DNA of 64,000 bases from Roseateles_B flavus (GTDB lineage: Bacteria > Pseudomonadota > Gammaproteobacteria > Burkholderiales > Burkholderiaceae_C). Position 1 is the stretch's first letter, and every line of letters starts with the position of its first letter. Below, in pieces: positions 16,256 to 24,811 of this stretch. Both the position numbers and the translations under genes were made by a program. The DNA is taken from NCBI RefSeq assembly GCF_039872765.1, contig NZ_JBDPZC010000005.1:340225-404224 (forward strand), given 5' to 3'. The notes beneath the pieces are model-generated. The model ran no database searches. It was given only the letters and a program-made list of their open reading frames with translations, and had not been told where the DNA came from.

Positions 16256-16871
16256 CGCGGTAGGCGCAGCGCCGCGCGCCCGCCAGTTGGTGCTCCGTGC
16301 GCTGCACCTGCCCCCAGGGCGCCAGGCAGCGCTGGAACAGGGCCAGCTCCGAGCGGCAGAAGCCCTGGCAGGCCTGGGCGGCCGCGCAGATGGGGCAGTG
16401 GTCCTCGATCAGCAGCCAGTCCGCGCCCGCGCCCGCGCGCTCGACCCTCGCCATATAGCCCTCCCGCTCGCGCTCGGCGGCCAGCGCCACCAGGGCGCTG
16501 CGCAGGCTGCGCTTGCCGGCCAGGGCGGCCTGGTAGCGGCGTTCGCTGTCCTGCTCGCGGGCATCGATCAGGCGCTCCAGCGCGGGCTCGCCCAGCAGGC
16601 TGCGGACCTGGTGGATCAGCTGCACCGTGAGCTCGCCATGGCGATCCGGGAACTCGGCATGGCCCGCGGCACTGAGCCGCCAGACGCGGCGCGGGCGACC
16701 GACGGCACCGGCCTCGTCCTGCCACAGCAGCAGGCCTTCGTCGGCCAGCTGCTGCAGCTGCTTGTGCACGCCCATGCCGCTGAGGCCCAGGCCTTCGGCC
16801 AGCTGCGCCGCCGTCTGCGGGCCGCCGCTCTTGAGCTGCTGCAGCAGGCGCTGGCGGGCTTCGGTCTTCAT
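16239..16871 (-). CDS. SufR-like Fe-S/redox winged-helix transcriptional regulator
   Basis: The 210-residue protein has an N-terminal winged helix (AAQLAEGLGLSGMGVHKQLQQL, then GRPRRVWRLSAAG). Its C-terminal domain carries cysteines at 159, 162, 168, 172, 182 and 202. The context (EDHCPIC, CQGFCRSELALF, RTEHQLAGARRCAY) matches the metal-binding half of SufR-type repressors, which ligate a 4Fe-4S cluster. It overlaps the upstream MFS gene by four bases (ATGA), so it is translationally coupled to the transporter. Start 16871 is set by that overlap. A CAAC-N5-GTTG palindrome upstream of the operon (18217-18239) is a likely autoregulatory site. The sensed signal is unknown. Confidence 0.82.
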   Translation of the reverse strand: MKTEARQRLLQQLKSGGPQTAAQLAEGLGLSGMGVHKQLQQLADEGLLLWQDEAGAVGRPRRVWRLSAAGHAEFPDRHGELTVQLIHQVRSLLGEPALERLIDAREQDSERRYQAALAGKRSLRSALVALAAEREREGYMARVERAGAGADWLLIEDHCPICAAAQACQGFCRSELALFQRCLAPWGQVQRTEHQLAGARRCAYRVSPHP

Positions 16872-18151
16872 GCCTGGCCCTCCTGCTGCAAATCCCTCTG
16901 ACGCTCCGCGCGCGCCAGCGCCACCAGCTGCCAGGCCGCCAGCACGCAGGTCAGGCCGCCCAGGCCCATGATCCAGCGCGAGGACAGCAAGGCAAGACCT
17001 GACCCCAGCAGGGCCACCACCACATTGGCCAGGCAGAAGATGGTGGACAGCAGGCCCATCACCCGCCCCTGGCCATGGCTGGCGAAGCGCTCGGACATCC
17101 AGGCCGGCATGACCGCGTTGTAGAGCGCCAGGGGCAGGCCCAGGAAGGCGATCATCACCAGCCCCGGCGTGGACGGCAGCACCGCCAGCAGGGTCAGCCC
17201 CAGCGCCGCGAGCAGGGCCAGCCAGGCGGCGTCGCGCAGGGGATGGGCTCGCCGCCCGCTGCCGAAGCGCCCCGCCATGACGCTGGCCAGCGTCATGGTG
17301 GCGCACTGCGCGGCGGTGACGTAGGCGATGCCGCGGCTGCCCAGCCCGGCCTGCTCCAGCATCCACAGCGGCGCGAATTCATAAAGGGCCGTCACGCCCA
17401 CCGTGTAGAGGAACTGCAGCAGGGCCAGGCGCGCCAGCACCGGGTCCTCGCGCAGCAGCCCCAGGGCCTGCTGCTCGCGCATGGACTGCAGCAGATGCAG
17501 AGGCCCGCTCACGCGCTTGCCGGCGGGCACGCCCGCCCCCAGGATCACCAGGCAGGGCAGCATGGCCAGGCCGGCCAGCACGAAGGGCACGGGCTCGCCC
17601 AGGCCCAGCGTCAGCCCGCCGACCAGGGGCCCCAGCAGCCAGCCCGCATAGAGGCAGGCATTGAGCCAGGCCAGGCCCCGGGTGCGGTCGATCTGGCCGT
17701 GCAGGTCCGCCACCAGGGCGCGGGCCACGGCCACATTGCCCTCGGTGATGCCGGTCAGAAAGCGGGCCAGCACGAAGACCAGGAACCAGCGCTGATGCAG
17801 GGCATAGGCGGTCAGCAGATAGCCCAGCAGCGTGGCCGTCAGCGTGACATTGAGGGTGGCGCGGCGGCCGTAGCGGTCGGACAGCGGCCCGATGAAGAGG
17901 CTGCCCAGCAGGATGCCCAGCGGGTTGACCGCCAGGGCCAGGCCCATCAGCAGCTTGGGGTCAAGGCCCAGGAAGTGGGTGAAGGCATCCGCCGGCCCGT
18001 CCACGAAGATGGGCGCCAGGATGGGATAGGGCATGGACACGCCCACCGTGCTCATCAGGGCCAGCGCGCAGACGGCGCCCAGCACCCAGTAGGGATGGCG
18101 GATCTGCGGGGCCTCGGGCTGGGGCAGCGGAGGATGGAGTGCGGCGCTCAT
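16868..18151 (-). CDS. MFS exporter, TetA-like
   Basis: This 427-residue transporter has twelve predicted helices. The family loop GPLSDRYGRRATL lies between helices 2 and 3, and the helix-5 region is GPLVGGLTLGLG. It has the proportions of drug:proton antiporters of the TetA/DHA1 type. The substrate is not predictable. It forms a two-gene operon with the downstream SufR-like regulator (ATGA overlap). A dispersed-motif copy inside the gene (16991-17006) gives the codon string GGG TCA GGT CTT GCC TTG for Gly-Ser-Gly-Leu-Ala-Leu, unlike the GC-rich codons around it. Confidence 0.9.
   Translation of the reverse strand: MSAALHPPLPQPEAPQIRHPYWVLGAVCALALMSTVGVSMPYPILAPIFVDGPADAFTHFLGLDPKLLMGLALAVNPLGILLGSLFIGPLSDRYGRRATLNVTLTATLLGYLLTAYALHQRWFLVFVLARFLTGITEGNVAVARALVADLHGQIDRTRGLAWLNACLYAGWLLGPLVGGLTLGLGEPVPFVLAGLAMLPCLVILGAGVPAGKRVSGPLHLLQSMREQQALGLLREDPVLARLALLQFLYTVGVTALYEFAPLWMLEQAGLGSRGIAYVTAAQCATMTLASVMAGRFGSGRRAHPLRDAAWLALLAALGLTLLAVLPSTPGLVMIAFLGLPLALYNAVMPAWMSERFASHGQGRVMGLLSTIFCLANVVVALLGSGLALLSSRWIMGLGGLTCVLAAWQLVALARAERQRDLQQEGQA
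16991..17006 (-). repeat. Dispersed motif copy 3 (full length, inside MFS gene)
   Basis: The plus strand reads GGCAAGACCTGACCCC. It is read in frame on the minus strand as Gly-Ser-Gly-Leu-Ala with TCA, GGT and CTT codons. Confidence 0.75.
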
Positions 18152-18216
18152 GGTGCGGGGGCGGCCGCGGTGGGCTGTCGATTCGTCATGGCGGCATGAT
18201 GCAGGCAGGCTTTTAA

Positions 18217-18239
18217 TTTATCAACAAAACGTTGATTAA
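18217..18239. promoter_or_regulatory. CAAC-N5-GTTG palindromic operator candidate
   Basis: ATCAAC and GTTGAT are inverted around AAAAC, with an outer TT/AA pair, in an AT-rich patch 66 bases before the MFS start and 50 bases before the phosphatase start. SufR repressors are known to use CAAC/GTTG half-sites (spacing of six in cyanobacteria, as I recall), which fits the SufR-like gene in this operon. Binding is inferred. Confidence 0.65.
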
Positions 18240-18288
18240 CCACGAGCGCGCCGCTGACATCGGCAGGCACCGAAGGCACAATCCCGCC

Positions 18289-18765
18289 ATGCCATTCCGT
18301 GCACTCGAACTCCCTCCCGACATCAGCGGCCGGCTGTGGCTGCAGTCCATGCCCGGCCGCCTGGAGCCCTGGGGCGCATTCCTCGACGAAGCCCGGCTGC
18401 GCCAGCTCAGCCTGGTCAGCTGCCTCAATCCGCTGGACGAAGTGGCCCAGCTCTCGCCGCTGTACCACAAGGCCGTCAGCGAGGGCCGCCTGCCCTTTCG
18501 CTGGCAGCACCTGCCCATGCGCGATTTCGGCCTGGGCGCGAATCCCGAGGCCTTCCGCCAGGGCGTGGAGACGCTGATCCACAGCCTGCGCGTGGGCGAC
18601 CGCGTGCTGCTGCACTGCGCCGCGGGCATCGGCCGCACCGGCACCGTGGCGGCCTGCGTGCTCAAGGGCCTCGGCCTGGAGGTCGAGGAGTCCCTGCGGC
18701 GGGTGCGGCAGGCGGGGTCCAATCCCCAGTCCGCCGTGCAGAGCGGCTGGGTGGAGCAGTTCTGA
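18289..18765 (+). CDS. Dual-specificity/tyrosine phosphatase-like protein
   Basis: The 158-residue protein carries the cysteine phosphatase P-loop HCAAGIGRTGT with Cys110 and Arg116. The upstream general-acid region is LPMRDFGLGANPEAF. It has the size of a minimal dual-specificity phosphatase domain and no signal peptide. ATG 18289 is chosen; the earlier in-frame ATG (18232) lies within the palindrome at 18217-18239. Its stop overlaps the frame of the RluA gene that follows, so the two are probably translated together. The substrate is unknown. Confidence 0.82.
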   Translation: MPFRALELPPDISGRLWLQSMPGRLEPWGAFLDEARLRQLSLVSCLNPLDEVAQLSPLYHKAVSEGRLPFRWQHLPMRDFGLGANPEAFRQGVETLIHSLRVGDRVLLHCAAGIGRTGTVAACVLKGLGLEVEESLRRVRQAGSNPQSAVQSGWVEQF

Positions 18766-19436
18766 GCGCCACCAACGCACTGCCACCCGCACCGGCGCCC
18801 GAGACGCTGCAGCTGGGCTGGGTCCACGCGGGCCCGGGCTGCGTGGTCGTGGACAAACCCAGCGGCCTGCTGTCCGTGCCCGGCCGGGGCGAGGACAAGC
18901 AGGACTGCGCGGCCAGCCGCGTGCAGGCGCGCTTCCCCGAGGCGCTGGTGGTGCACCGTCTCGACATGGCCACCTCCGGCCTGCTGGTCTTCGCCCGCAG
19001 CCCCGAGATGCAGCGCCTGCTGAGCGATGCCTTCGCCACGCGCCGGGTCGAGAAGCGCTATGTGGCGGTACTGGGCGGTCTGGTCGAAGCCGATGAGCAG
19101 GCCATCGACCTGCCCCTGGTCACCGACTGGCCGAATCGACCGCGGCAGATGGTCTGCCATCAGCGCGGCAAGCCCTCGCAGACCCTTCTGCGGGTGCTGA
19201 AGCGCGACACCGCCCGTCAGCAGACCCGCGTCGAACTGTTGCCGCTGACCGGGCGCTCGCACCAGCTGCGGGTGCACTGCCTGGCCATCGGTCACCCCAT
19301 CCTCGGCGATGCGCTCTATGCGCCGCCCGCCCTGCAGCAGGCCGCCCCGCGCCTGCTGCTGCACGCCTGCGAGGTGGGCCTGCCCGCCCTGGGCGAGGTG
19401 CCGGCGCTGCAGCTGCAGAGCCCACCCCCGTTCTGA
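18762..19436 (+). CDS. RluA-family pseudouridine synthase, unusual start
   Basis: This is a protein of about 224 residues with the RluA catalytic motif VVHRLDMATSGLLVF, whose Asp is the nucleophile. It also has the family strands VVVDKPSGLLSVPGRG and LTGRSHQLRVH and a GHPILGDALY end, so it should isomerise uridines in rRNA or tRNA. No ATG, GTG or TTG in frame lies between the phosphatase interior and the conserved core. The best candidate is CTG 18762, overlapping the phosphatase stop as CTGA. GTG 18843 would remove the strand before VVVDKPSG. An ATG at 18336 would run antiparallel in frame through the whole phosphatase gene and gives an Arg/Pro-rich nonsense leader. Function is secure; the start is not. 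Confidence 0.85.
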   Translation: MSATNALPPAPAPETLQLGWVHAGPGCVVVDKPSGLLSVPGRGEDKQDCAASRVQARFPEALVVHRLDMATSGLLVFARSPEMQRLLSDAFATRRVEKRYVAVLGGLVEADEQAIDLPLVTDWPNRPRQMVCHQRGKPSQTLLRVLKRDTARQQTRVELLPLTGRSHQLRVHCLAIGHPILGDALYAPPALQQAAPRLLLHACEVGLPALGEVPALQLQSPPPF

Positions 19437-19484
19437 GCGCCCAGCCCGGCGCCATCCGAGGCAATCCAGCGCGAGAATGCAGGC

Positions 19485-20267
19485 ATGAACAGCCCCAAGC
19501 GCCATCTCTACATCGTCAGCGGCAGCTCACGCGGCCTGGGCCTGGCCCTCGCGCGCGAGCTGCTGGCCAGCCCCGAGCACCAGGTCCTGGGCATTGCCCG
19601 GCGGGACAACGAAGCGCTCTACGGCCTGGCCGCCTCCACCGGCAGCGTGCTGCAGCAGTGGCGCCAGGACCTCGCCCAGCCCCTGCCCGTGGCTCAGGCC
19701 CTGAAGCAGTGGCTGCAGGCTCAAGCCCTGGACCGCTTCGACAGCCTCACGCTGATCAACAACGCCGGCGTGGTGACCCACCCGGGCGCGGTGCAGGACA
19801 CGCCCCTGGCCGAGCTGTCCAGTGCCCTGCGCGTGGGCGCGGAGGCGGCCCTGCTGCTCAGCGCGGCCTTCCTGGACGCCTGCCGCCAGGTGCCGGGCGA
19901 GCTGCGCGTGCTGAACATCTCGTCCGGACTTGGGCGGCGCGCCATGGCTGGCACGGCGGCCTATTGCGCGGCCAAGGCGGCCATGGACCACCTGTCCCGG
20001 GCCATGGCCCTGGACGAGGCGCACCGGGCGAGCCAAGGGCTGAAGGCGGCCCGCATCGTCTCCCTGGCGCCGGGCGTCATCGACACCGACATGCAGCAGC
20101 AGCTGCGCAGCGCCGCACCCGGCGCGTTCCCGGACCAGCCGCGGTTCAGCGCCCTGAAGGCCGAACAGCAGCTCAGCAGCCCGGCCCAGACGGCCGCGGC
20201 CGTGCTGCGCTACCTGGCGCGGCCGGATTTCGGGGAGCAGGTGATCGCGGACGTGAGAGAGGCCTGA
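19485..20267 (+). CDS. SDR-family NAD(P)-dependent oxidoreductase
   Basis: The 260-residue protein is a classical short-chain dehydrogenase. The nucleotide-binding glycine motif is SGSSRGLGLAL near residue 12, followed by LINNAGVV, the catalytic Ser in LNISSGLG and YCAAK with the Tyr-Lys pair, then APGVIDTDM. Its length and the GSSRGLG start suit the sepiapterin/benzil reductase group, but the substrate is uncertain. It stands 48 bases after the RluA gene on the same strand. Confidence 0.88.
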   Translation: MNSPKRHLYIVSGSSRGLGLALARELLASPEHQVLGIARRDNEALYGLAASTGSVLQQWRQDLAQPLPVAQALKQWLQAQALDRFDSLTLINNAGVVTHPGAVQDTPLAELSSALRVGAEAALLLSAAFLDACRQVPGELRVLNISSGLGRRAMAGTAAYCAAKAAMDHLSRAMALDEAHRASQGLKAARIVSLAPGVIDTDMQQQLRSAAPGAFPDQPRFSALKAEQQLSSPAQTAAAVLRYLARPDFGEQVIADVREA

Positions 20268-20335
20268 GGCCAGCGGGCGCCGAGACCCGCACCAGGGGCC
20301 GCACCAGGCCCCGCACCCTGGGCCGGGCGGAGTGA

Positions 20336-21325
20336 TCAGCCCAGCAGATTGGCCAGCGTCAGCAAGGCCAGCAGGAACATCCACAGCACCACGGAACGCC
20401 AGACCAGGCCCACCACGCTCTGCAGATGACCCAGCGCGGGCGGCATGCCAGGGGTGGAGCCTTCGGCGCGCGTGGCGTCCATGTCTCCCCCGGCCTCGAA
20501 GGTCTTGCTGCGATCCGGCGTGACGCCCGGCGCGGCCGAGCCGCCCAGCTGCACGCCCAGGGCCCCGGCGGCCGAGGCCAGGATGATGCCCTCGTTGGGG
20601 TGCATCCACAGGCCGGCGTCGCGCCGCCAGCCGTTCACCGCTTCCTCGAAGTTGCCGACGATGGCAAAGCCGGTGGCGGTCAGGCGGGCGGGCACGTAGT
20701 CCACCCAGCCGAAGAACTGGCGGGAGAGCTGCATCAGACGCTCATTGGTGGGCGCGTCGATGGTGCGGCTCTTGAAAGCCCAGTAGCGGCTGGCGAACTC
20801 GGCCATGCGATAGAGGATGGCGCCCGCCGGCCCCAGGCCCACGGTGGATAGCACGATGAACCAGAAGAACACGCCGAAGACATGGCGGTGCGCGGCCAGC
20901 AGCGAATGCTCGATCACATGGCGCAGCAGCTCGGTGCGGGGCAGCTCGCTGGCGTCCAGGTGCCGCCACTCGGCCAGCAGGCGGCGGGCCTCCAGCTCGT
21001 CGGCGCGCTCCAGGGCGTCGCGGATGTCGGTGAAGTAGTGGCTGAACTGCCGGAAGCCCAGGGTCAGGTACAGCACCAGGACGTCCAGGGCCAGGGCGCC
21101 CAGCACGGTGAAGTGGCGCACCAGGCCGTAGATCGCCGCGGCCAGCAGCGCCGGCCCCAGCACCGTGATGCCCCAGACGACCAGGGCGTGGCGTTCCTTG
21201 CCGGCGTCGAAGTTGCGACCCGTCCAGCGCACCCAGCTGATCACGCCCTCGTGCACGGCATTGCCATGCGGCAGCGGCTTGAGCTGCTCACAGATCAGGG
21301 CCAGCAGGACGGCGAAGAAGTTCAT
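20336..21325 (-). CDS. CobD/CbiB-family membrane protein
   Basis: The 329-residue polytopic protein matches CobD/CbiB (adenosylcobinamide-phosphate synthase) family sequences: a short N terminus with an early FAVLLALICEQLKPL helix, FRQFSHYFTDIRDALERAD, and the conserved ARLTATGFAIVGNFEEAVNGWRRDA region. In this group of Burkholderiales proteins the family is often annotated only as CobD/CbiB-like and need not sit in a cobalamin cluster. No other cobalamin gene is present here. It lies 29 bases downstream of the Nudix gene and is probably co-transcribed with it. Confidence 0.82.
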   Translation of the reverse strand: MNFFAVLLALICEQLKPLPHGNAVHEGVISWVRWTGRNFDAGKERHALVVWGITVLGPALLAAAIYGLVRHFTVLGALALDVLVLYLTLGFRQFSHYFTDIRDALERADELEARRLLAEWRHLDASELPRTELLRHVIEHSLLAAHRHVFGVFFWFIVLSTVGLGPAGAILYRMAEFASRYWAFKSRTIDAPTNERLMQLSRQFFGWVDYVPARLTATGFAIVGNFEEAVNGWRRDAGLWMHPNEGIILASAAGALGVQLGGSAAPGVTPDRSKTFEAGGDMDATRAEGSTPGMPPALGHLQSVVGLVWRSVVLWMFLLALLTLANLLG

Positions 21326-21354
21326 GGGCCCGCATGATAGCGGCCCTGCGCCCC

Positions 21355-22050
21355 TCAGGCGGAGAGGAAGCGGTAGAAGTTGCGCAGCATGGCAGCCGTC
21401 GCGCCCCAGATGAAGTACTCACGCGACACGCCAGCAAGATCTGACCCCGTCCAGGGCATGGAGAGGAACTGCCGCTCCCCCTCCTGCCAGCGGAAGACAT
21501 GGCGCTGGTGGCGCGCCGGATCCATCAGAAAGGCCAGAGGCACCTCGAAGGCCTCGGCCACCTCGAACTCGTCCAGGACCAGGCGGAAGTCGGGCTGCAC
21601 CAGGGCCACGACGGGATGCACCATGAAGGCCGTCACCGTGCGGTAGATGGGCAGCTGGCCCAGCACCTCCACCTGGTGTGGATGCAGGCCGATCTCCTCC
21701 TGGGCCTCGCGCAGGGCGGTGGCGACGGCGTCGGCATCCTCCGGCTCCGTGCGCCCGCCAGGGAAGCTGATCTGGCCGGCGTGGTCCCGCAGATGCGCCG
21801 TGCGCTGGGTCAGCAGCACCTGCAGACCGCCAGGGCGTTGGACCAGGGGCACCAGCACCGCCGCCGAGGCCGGCTCACGCTGGGCCAGCACGCCGCCATC
21901 GCCCGGCAGCTCCGGCGCCCAGTCCGGCGGCGCACGGAAGCGGGCGCGCAGGGCCTCGGCCGTCAGCACTTCAGCCGGCACCGCCGGCAGACCGTCGTCA
22001 CGGGAGGCCACCGGCACGGCGCGCGGATCGAGGATGGGCGGTCGAGTCAT
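21355..22050 (-). CDS. Nudix hydrolase, CoA pyrophosphatase type (NudL-like)
   Basis: The 231-residue protein has a Nudix region, QISFPGGRTEPEDADAVATA followed by LREAQEEIGL, preceded by the CoA-pyrophosphatase signature VLLTQRTAHLRDHAGQISFPGG. That pair identifies enzymes that cleave CoA to phosphopantetheine and 3',5'-ADP. ATG 22050 starts an ordinary N terminus; longer in-frame starts add an Arg-rich leader. A mismatched dispersed-motif copy (21434-21448) encodes TGSDLAG with the codons GGG TCA GAT CTT GCT near the C terminus. Confidence 0.88.
   Translation of the reverse strand: MTRPPILDPRAVPVASRDDGLPAVPAEVLTAEALRARFRAPPDWAPELPGDGGVLAQREPASAAVLVPLVQRPGGLQVLLTQRTAHLRDHAGQISFPGGRTEPEDADAVATALREAQEEIGLHPHQVEVLGQLPIYRTVTAFMVHPVVALVQPDFRLVLDEFEVAEAFEVPLAFLMDPARHQRHVFRWQEGERQFLSMPWTGSDLAGVSREYFIWGATAAMLRNFYRFLSA
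21434..21448 (-). repeat. Dispersed motif copy 4 (one mismatch, inside Nudix gene)
   Basis: The plus strand reads GCAAGATCTGACCCC, with T replacing the central C. It is translated on the minus strand as Gly-Ser-Asp-Leu-Ala with TCA and CTT codons. Confidence 0.65.
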
Positions 22051-22337
22051 CCGGCCAGCATAGCGCGAGCGCCCTGCCCCGGGCCTGCGCTGGGGCATGC
22101 ATCCCCTGCTCTTCTCGAGCCTGAACTCCTTGCTCCGGCCGAGCACCTTGCGTCGTACCGAGGCGCGCAGGGCGCGCAGGGGCGAGTCTGGCATGGCATG
22201 CCTTCCTGGCCTGCGCTCAGTGCTTCTGCCCGGTGGTGGCGCCGTCCCGGCTGGGCGCCTTGCGTGGCGCCGAGGCGCGCAGCGGCCCGGAGCAGCGCGC
22301 GACCAGCCCCCACCCAACCGAGCCCAGGCCACAAAGC
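22051..22337. other. Intergenic region, no supported gene
   Basis: This stretch of about 290 bases between the Nudix gene and the gltA terminator is GC-rich. It contains two related words (CCGAGGCGCGCAG at about 22159 and 22272). Open frames here give Arg/Pro/Ala-rich peptides without recognisable motifs. It presumably holds the promoter of the Nudix-CobD operon. Confidence 0.5.
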
Positions 22338-22368
22338 AAAAGCCCCGCGCATCACTGCAACGGGGCTT
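22338..22368 (-). terminator. Rho-independent terminator of gltA
   Basis: Read on the minus strand, AAGCCCCG and CGGGGCTT pair perfectly around a 13-base loop and run into TTTT. It lies 45 bases past the gltA stop. Confidence 0.8.
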
Positions 22369-22412
22369 CCAGTCATTCACCCTGGCCAGCGCAAGCCGGC
22401 CGGGGCGAAGGA

Positions 22413-23723
<1,311 letters not shown>

Positions 23724-23773
23724 GGGGCGTTCCTTATGACTTCTTGGAAAAACAGGTCAGCGGCGCTGACAGA

Positions 23774-24094
23774 TCAGAGGGGGGTCCTGAGCATGCCCAG
23801 GACCTCCAGCAGTTCGGGCGTGACCGACTCGCCCTCGGGCTCCTTGCGCGCCAGCAGGAGGTCCATCAGATCGTTGTCCGACAGGTCCATCAGCTGGCGC
23901 AGGCCTTCGGCCTGACGCTCGGTCAGCACGGTCTCGTAACGTTTGAAGAACCGCTCAATGAAGAGGTCATTCTCCAGCAGTCCGCGGCGGCAGCGCCACT
24001 TCAGTTTGGAGAGGGCTCTCTCGTCGATGAGGGCATCGGACAAGGTTGTCACGAATGAAGGCCTTTGCAAAGAGTCCAGGGCGGATCCGGGCAT
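23774..24094 (-). CDS. sdhE: Succinate dehydrogenase assembly factor 2 (SdhE)
   Basis: SdhE promotes covalent FAD attachment to SdhA. The conserved core LKWRCRRGLLENDLFIERFF contains the RGxxE motif needed for this, followed by LMDLSDNDLMDLLL. With ATG 24094 the protein has 106 residues; that ATG overlaps the sdhB stop (TGATG), favouring translational coupling. GTG 24052 would give a 92-residue protein closer to the family length and remains possible. Confidence 0.93.
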   Translation of the reverse strand: MPGSALDSLQRPSFVTTLSDALIDERALSKLKWRCRRGLLENDLFIERFFKRYETVLTERQAEGLRQLMDLSDNDLMDLLLARKEPEGESVTPELLEVLGMLRTPL

Positions 24095-24801
24095 CAGACG
24101 GCGCGACGCACCATCAGTTCCTTGATCTTGCCGATGGCCTTGGTGGGGTTCAGGCCCTTGGGGCAGACGTCCACGCAGTTCATGATGGTGTGGCAGCGGA
24201 ACAGGCGGTACGGGTCCTCGAGGTTGTCGAGGCGCTCCGCGGTGGCCTGATCACGGCTGTCCGCGATGAAGCGGTAGGCCTGCAGCAGACCGGCAGGGCC
24301 CACGAACTTGTCGGGGTTCCACCAGAAGCTCGGGCAGCTCGTGGAGCAGCTGGCGCACAGGATGCACTCGTACAGGCCGTCCAGCTCCTCGCGTTCCTCC
24401 GGCGACTGCAGGCGCTCCTTGTCGGGCAGCGGCGTGTCGTTCACCAGGTAGGGCTTGATGGAGTGGTACTGCTTGAAGAACTGCGTCATGTCCACGATCA
24501 GGTCGCGGACCACGGGCAGGCCCGGCAGCGGCTTGAGCACCACCACCTGCGGCAGCGAGCGCATGTTCGTCAGGCAGGCCAGGCCGTTCTTGCCATTGAT
24601 GTTCATGGCATCGGAACCGCAGACGCCCTCGCGGCAGGAGCGGCGGAAGCTCAGCGTGGGGTCCACGGCCTTGAGCTTGATCAGCGCGTCCAGCAGCATG
24701 CGTTCGTTGCCCTCGAGCTCGATCTCGAGGGTCTGCATGTAGGGCTTGGCGTCCTTGTCCGGGTCGTAGCGGTAGATCTGGAAGGTACGTTTTTGGCTCA
24801 T
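24094..24801 (-). CDS. sdhB: Succinate dehydrogenase iron-sulfur subunit
   Basis: The 235-residue subunit carries all three cluster motifs. The 2Fe-2S ligands are CREGVCGSDAMNINGKNGLAC, the 4Fe-4S ligands CILCASCSTSCP, and the 3Fe-4S ligands in CHTIMNCVDVCPKGLNP, which also shares part of the 4Fe-4S site. It passes electrons from SdhA to the quinone site of SdhCD. It is 10 bases from sdhA and overlaps sdhE. Confidence 0.98.
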   Translation of the reverse strand: MSQKRTFQIYRYDPDKDAKPYMQTLEIELEGNERMLLDALIKLKAVDPTLSFRRSCREGVCGSDAMNINGKNGLACLTNMRSLPQVVVLKPLPGLPVVRDLIVDMTQFFKQYHSIKPYLVNDTPLPDKERLQSPEEREELDGLYECILCASCSTSCPSFWWNPDKFVGPAGLLQAYRFIADSRDQATAERLDNLEDPYRLFRCHTIMNCVDVCPKGLNPTKAIGKIKELMVRRAV

Positions 24802-24811
24802 GTTCTTGTCC

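Noticed and set aside
18336..18761. ATG 18336 as the true start of the RluA gene
   Set aside because: It would overlap almost the whole phosphatase gene in another frame and gives an Arg/Pro/Ala-rich leader with no similarity to the family.
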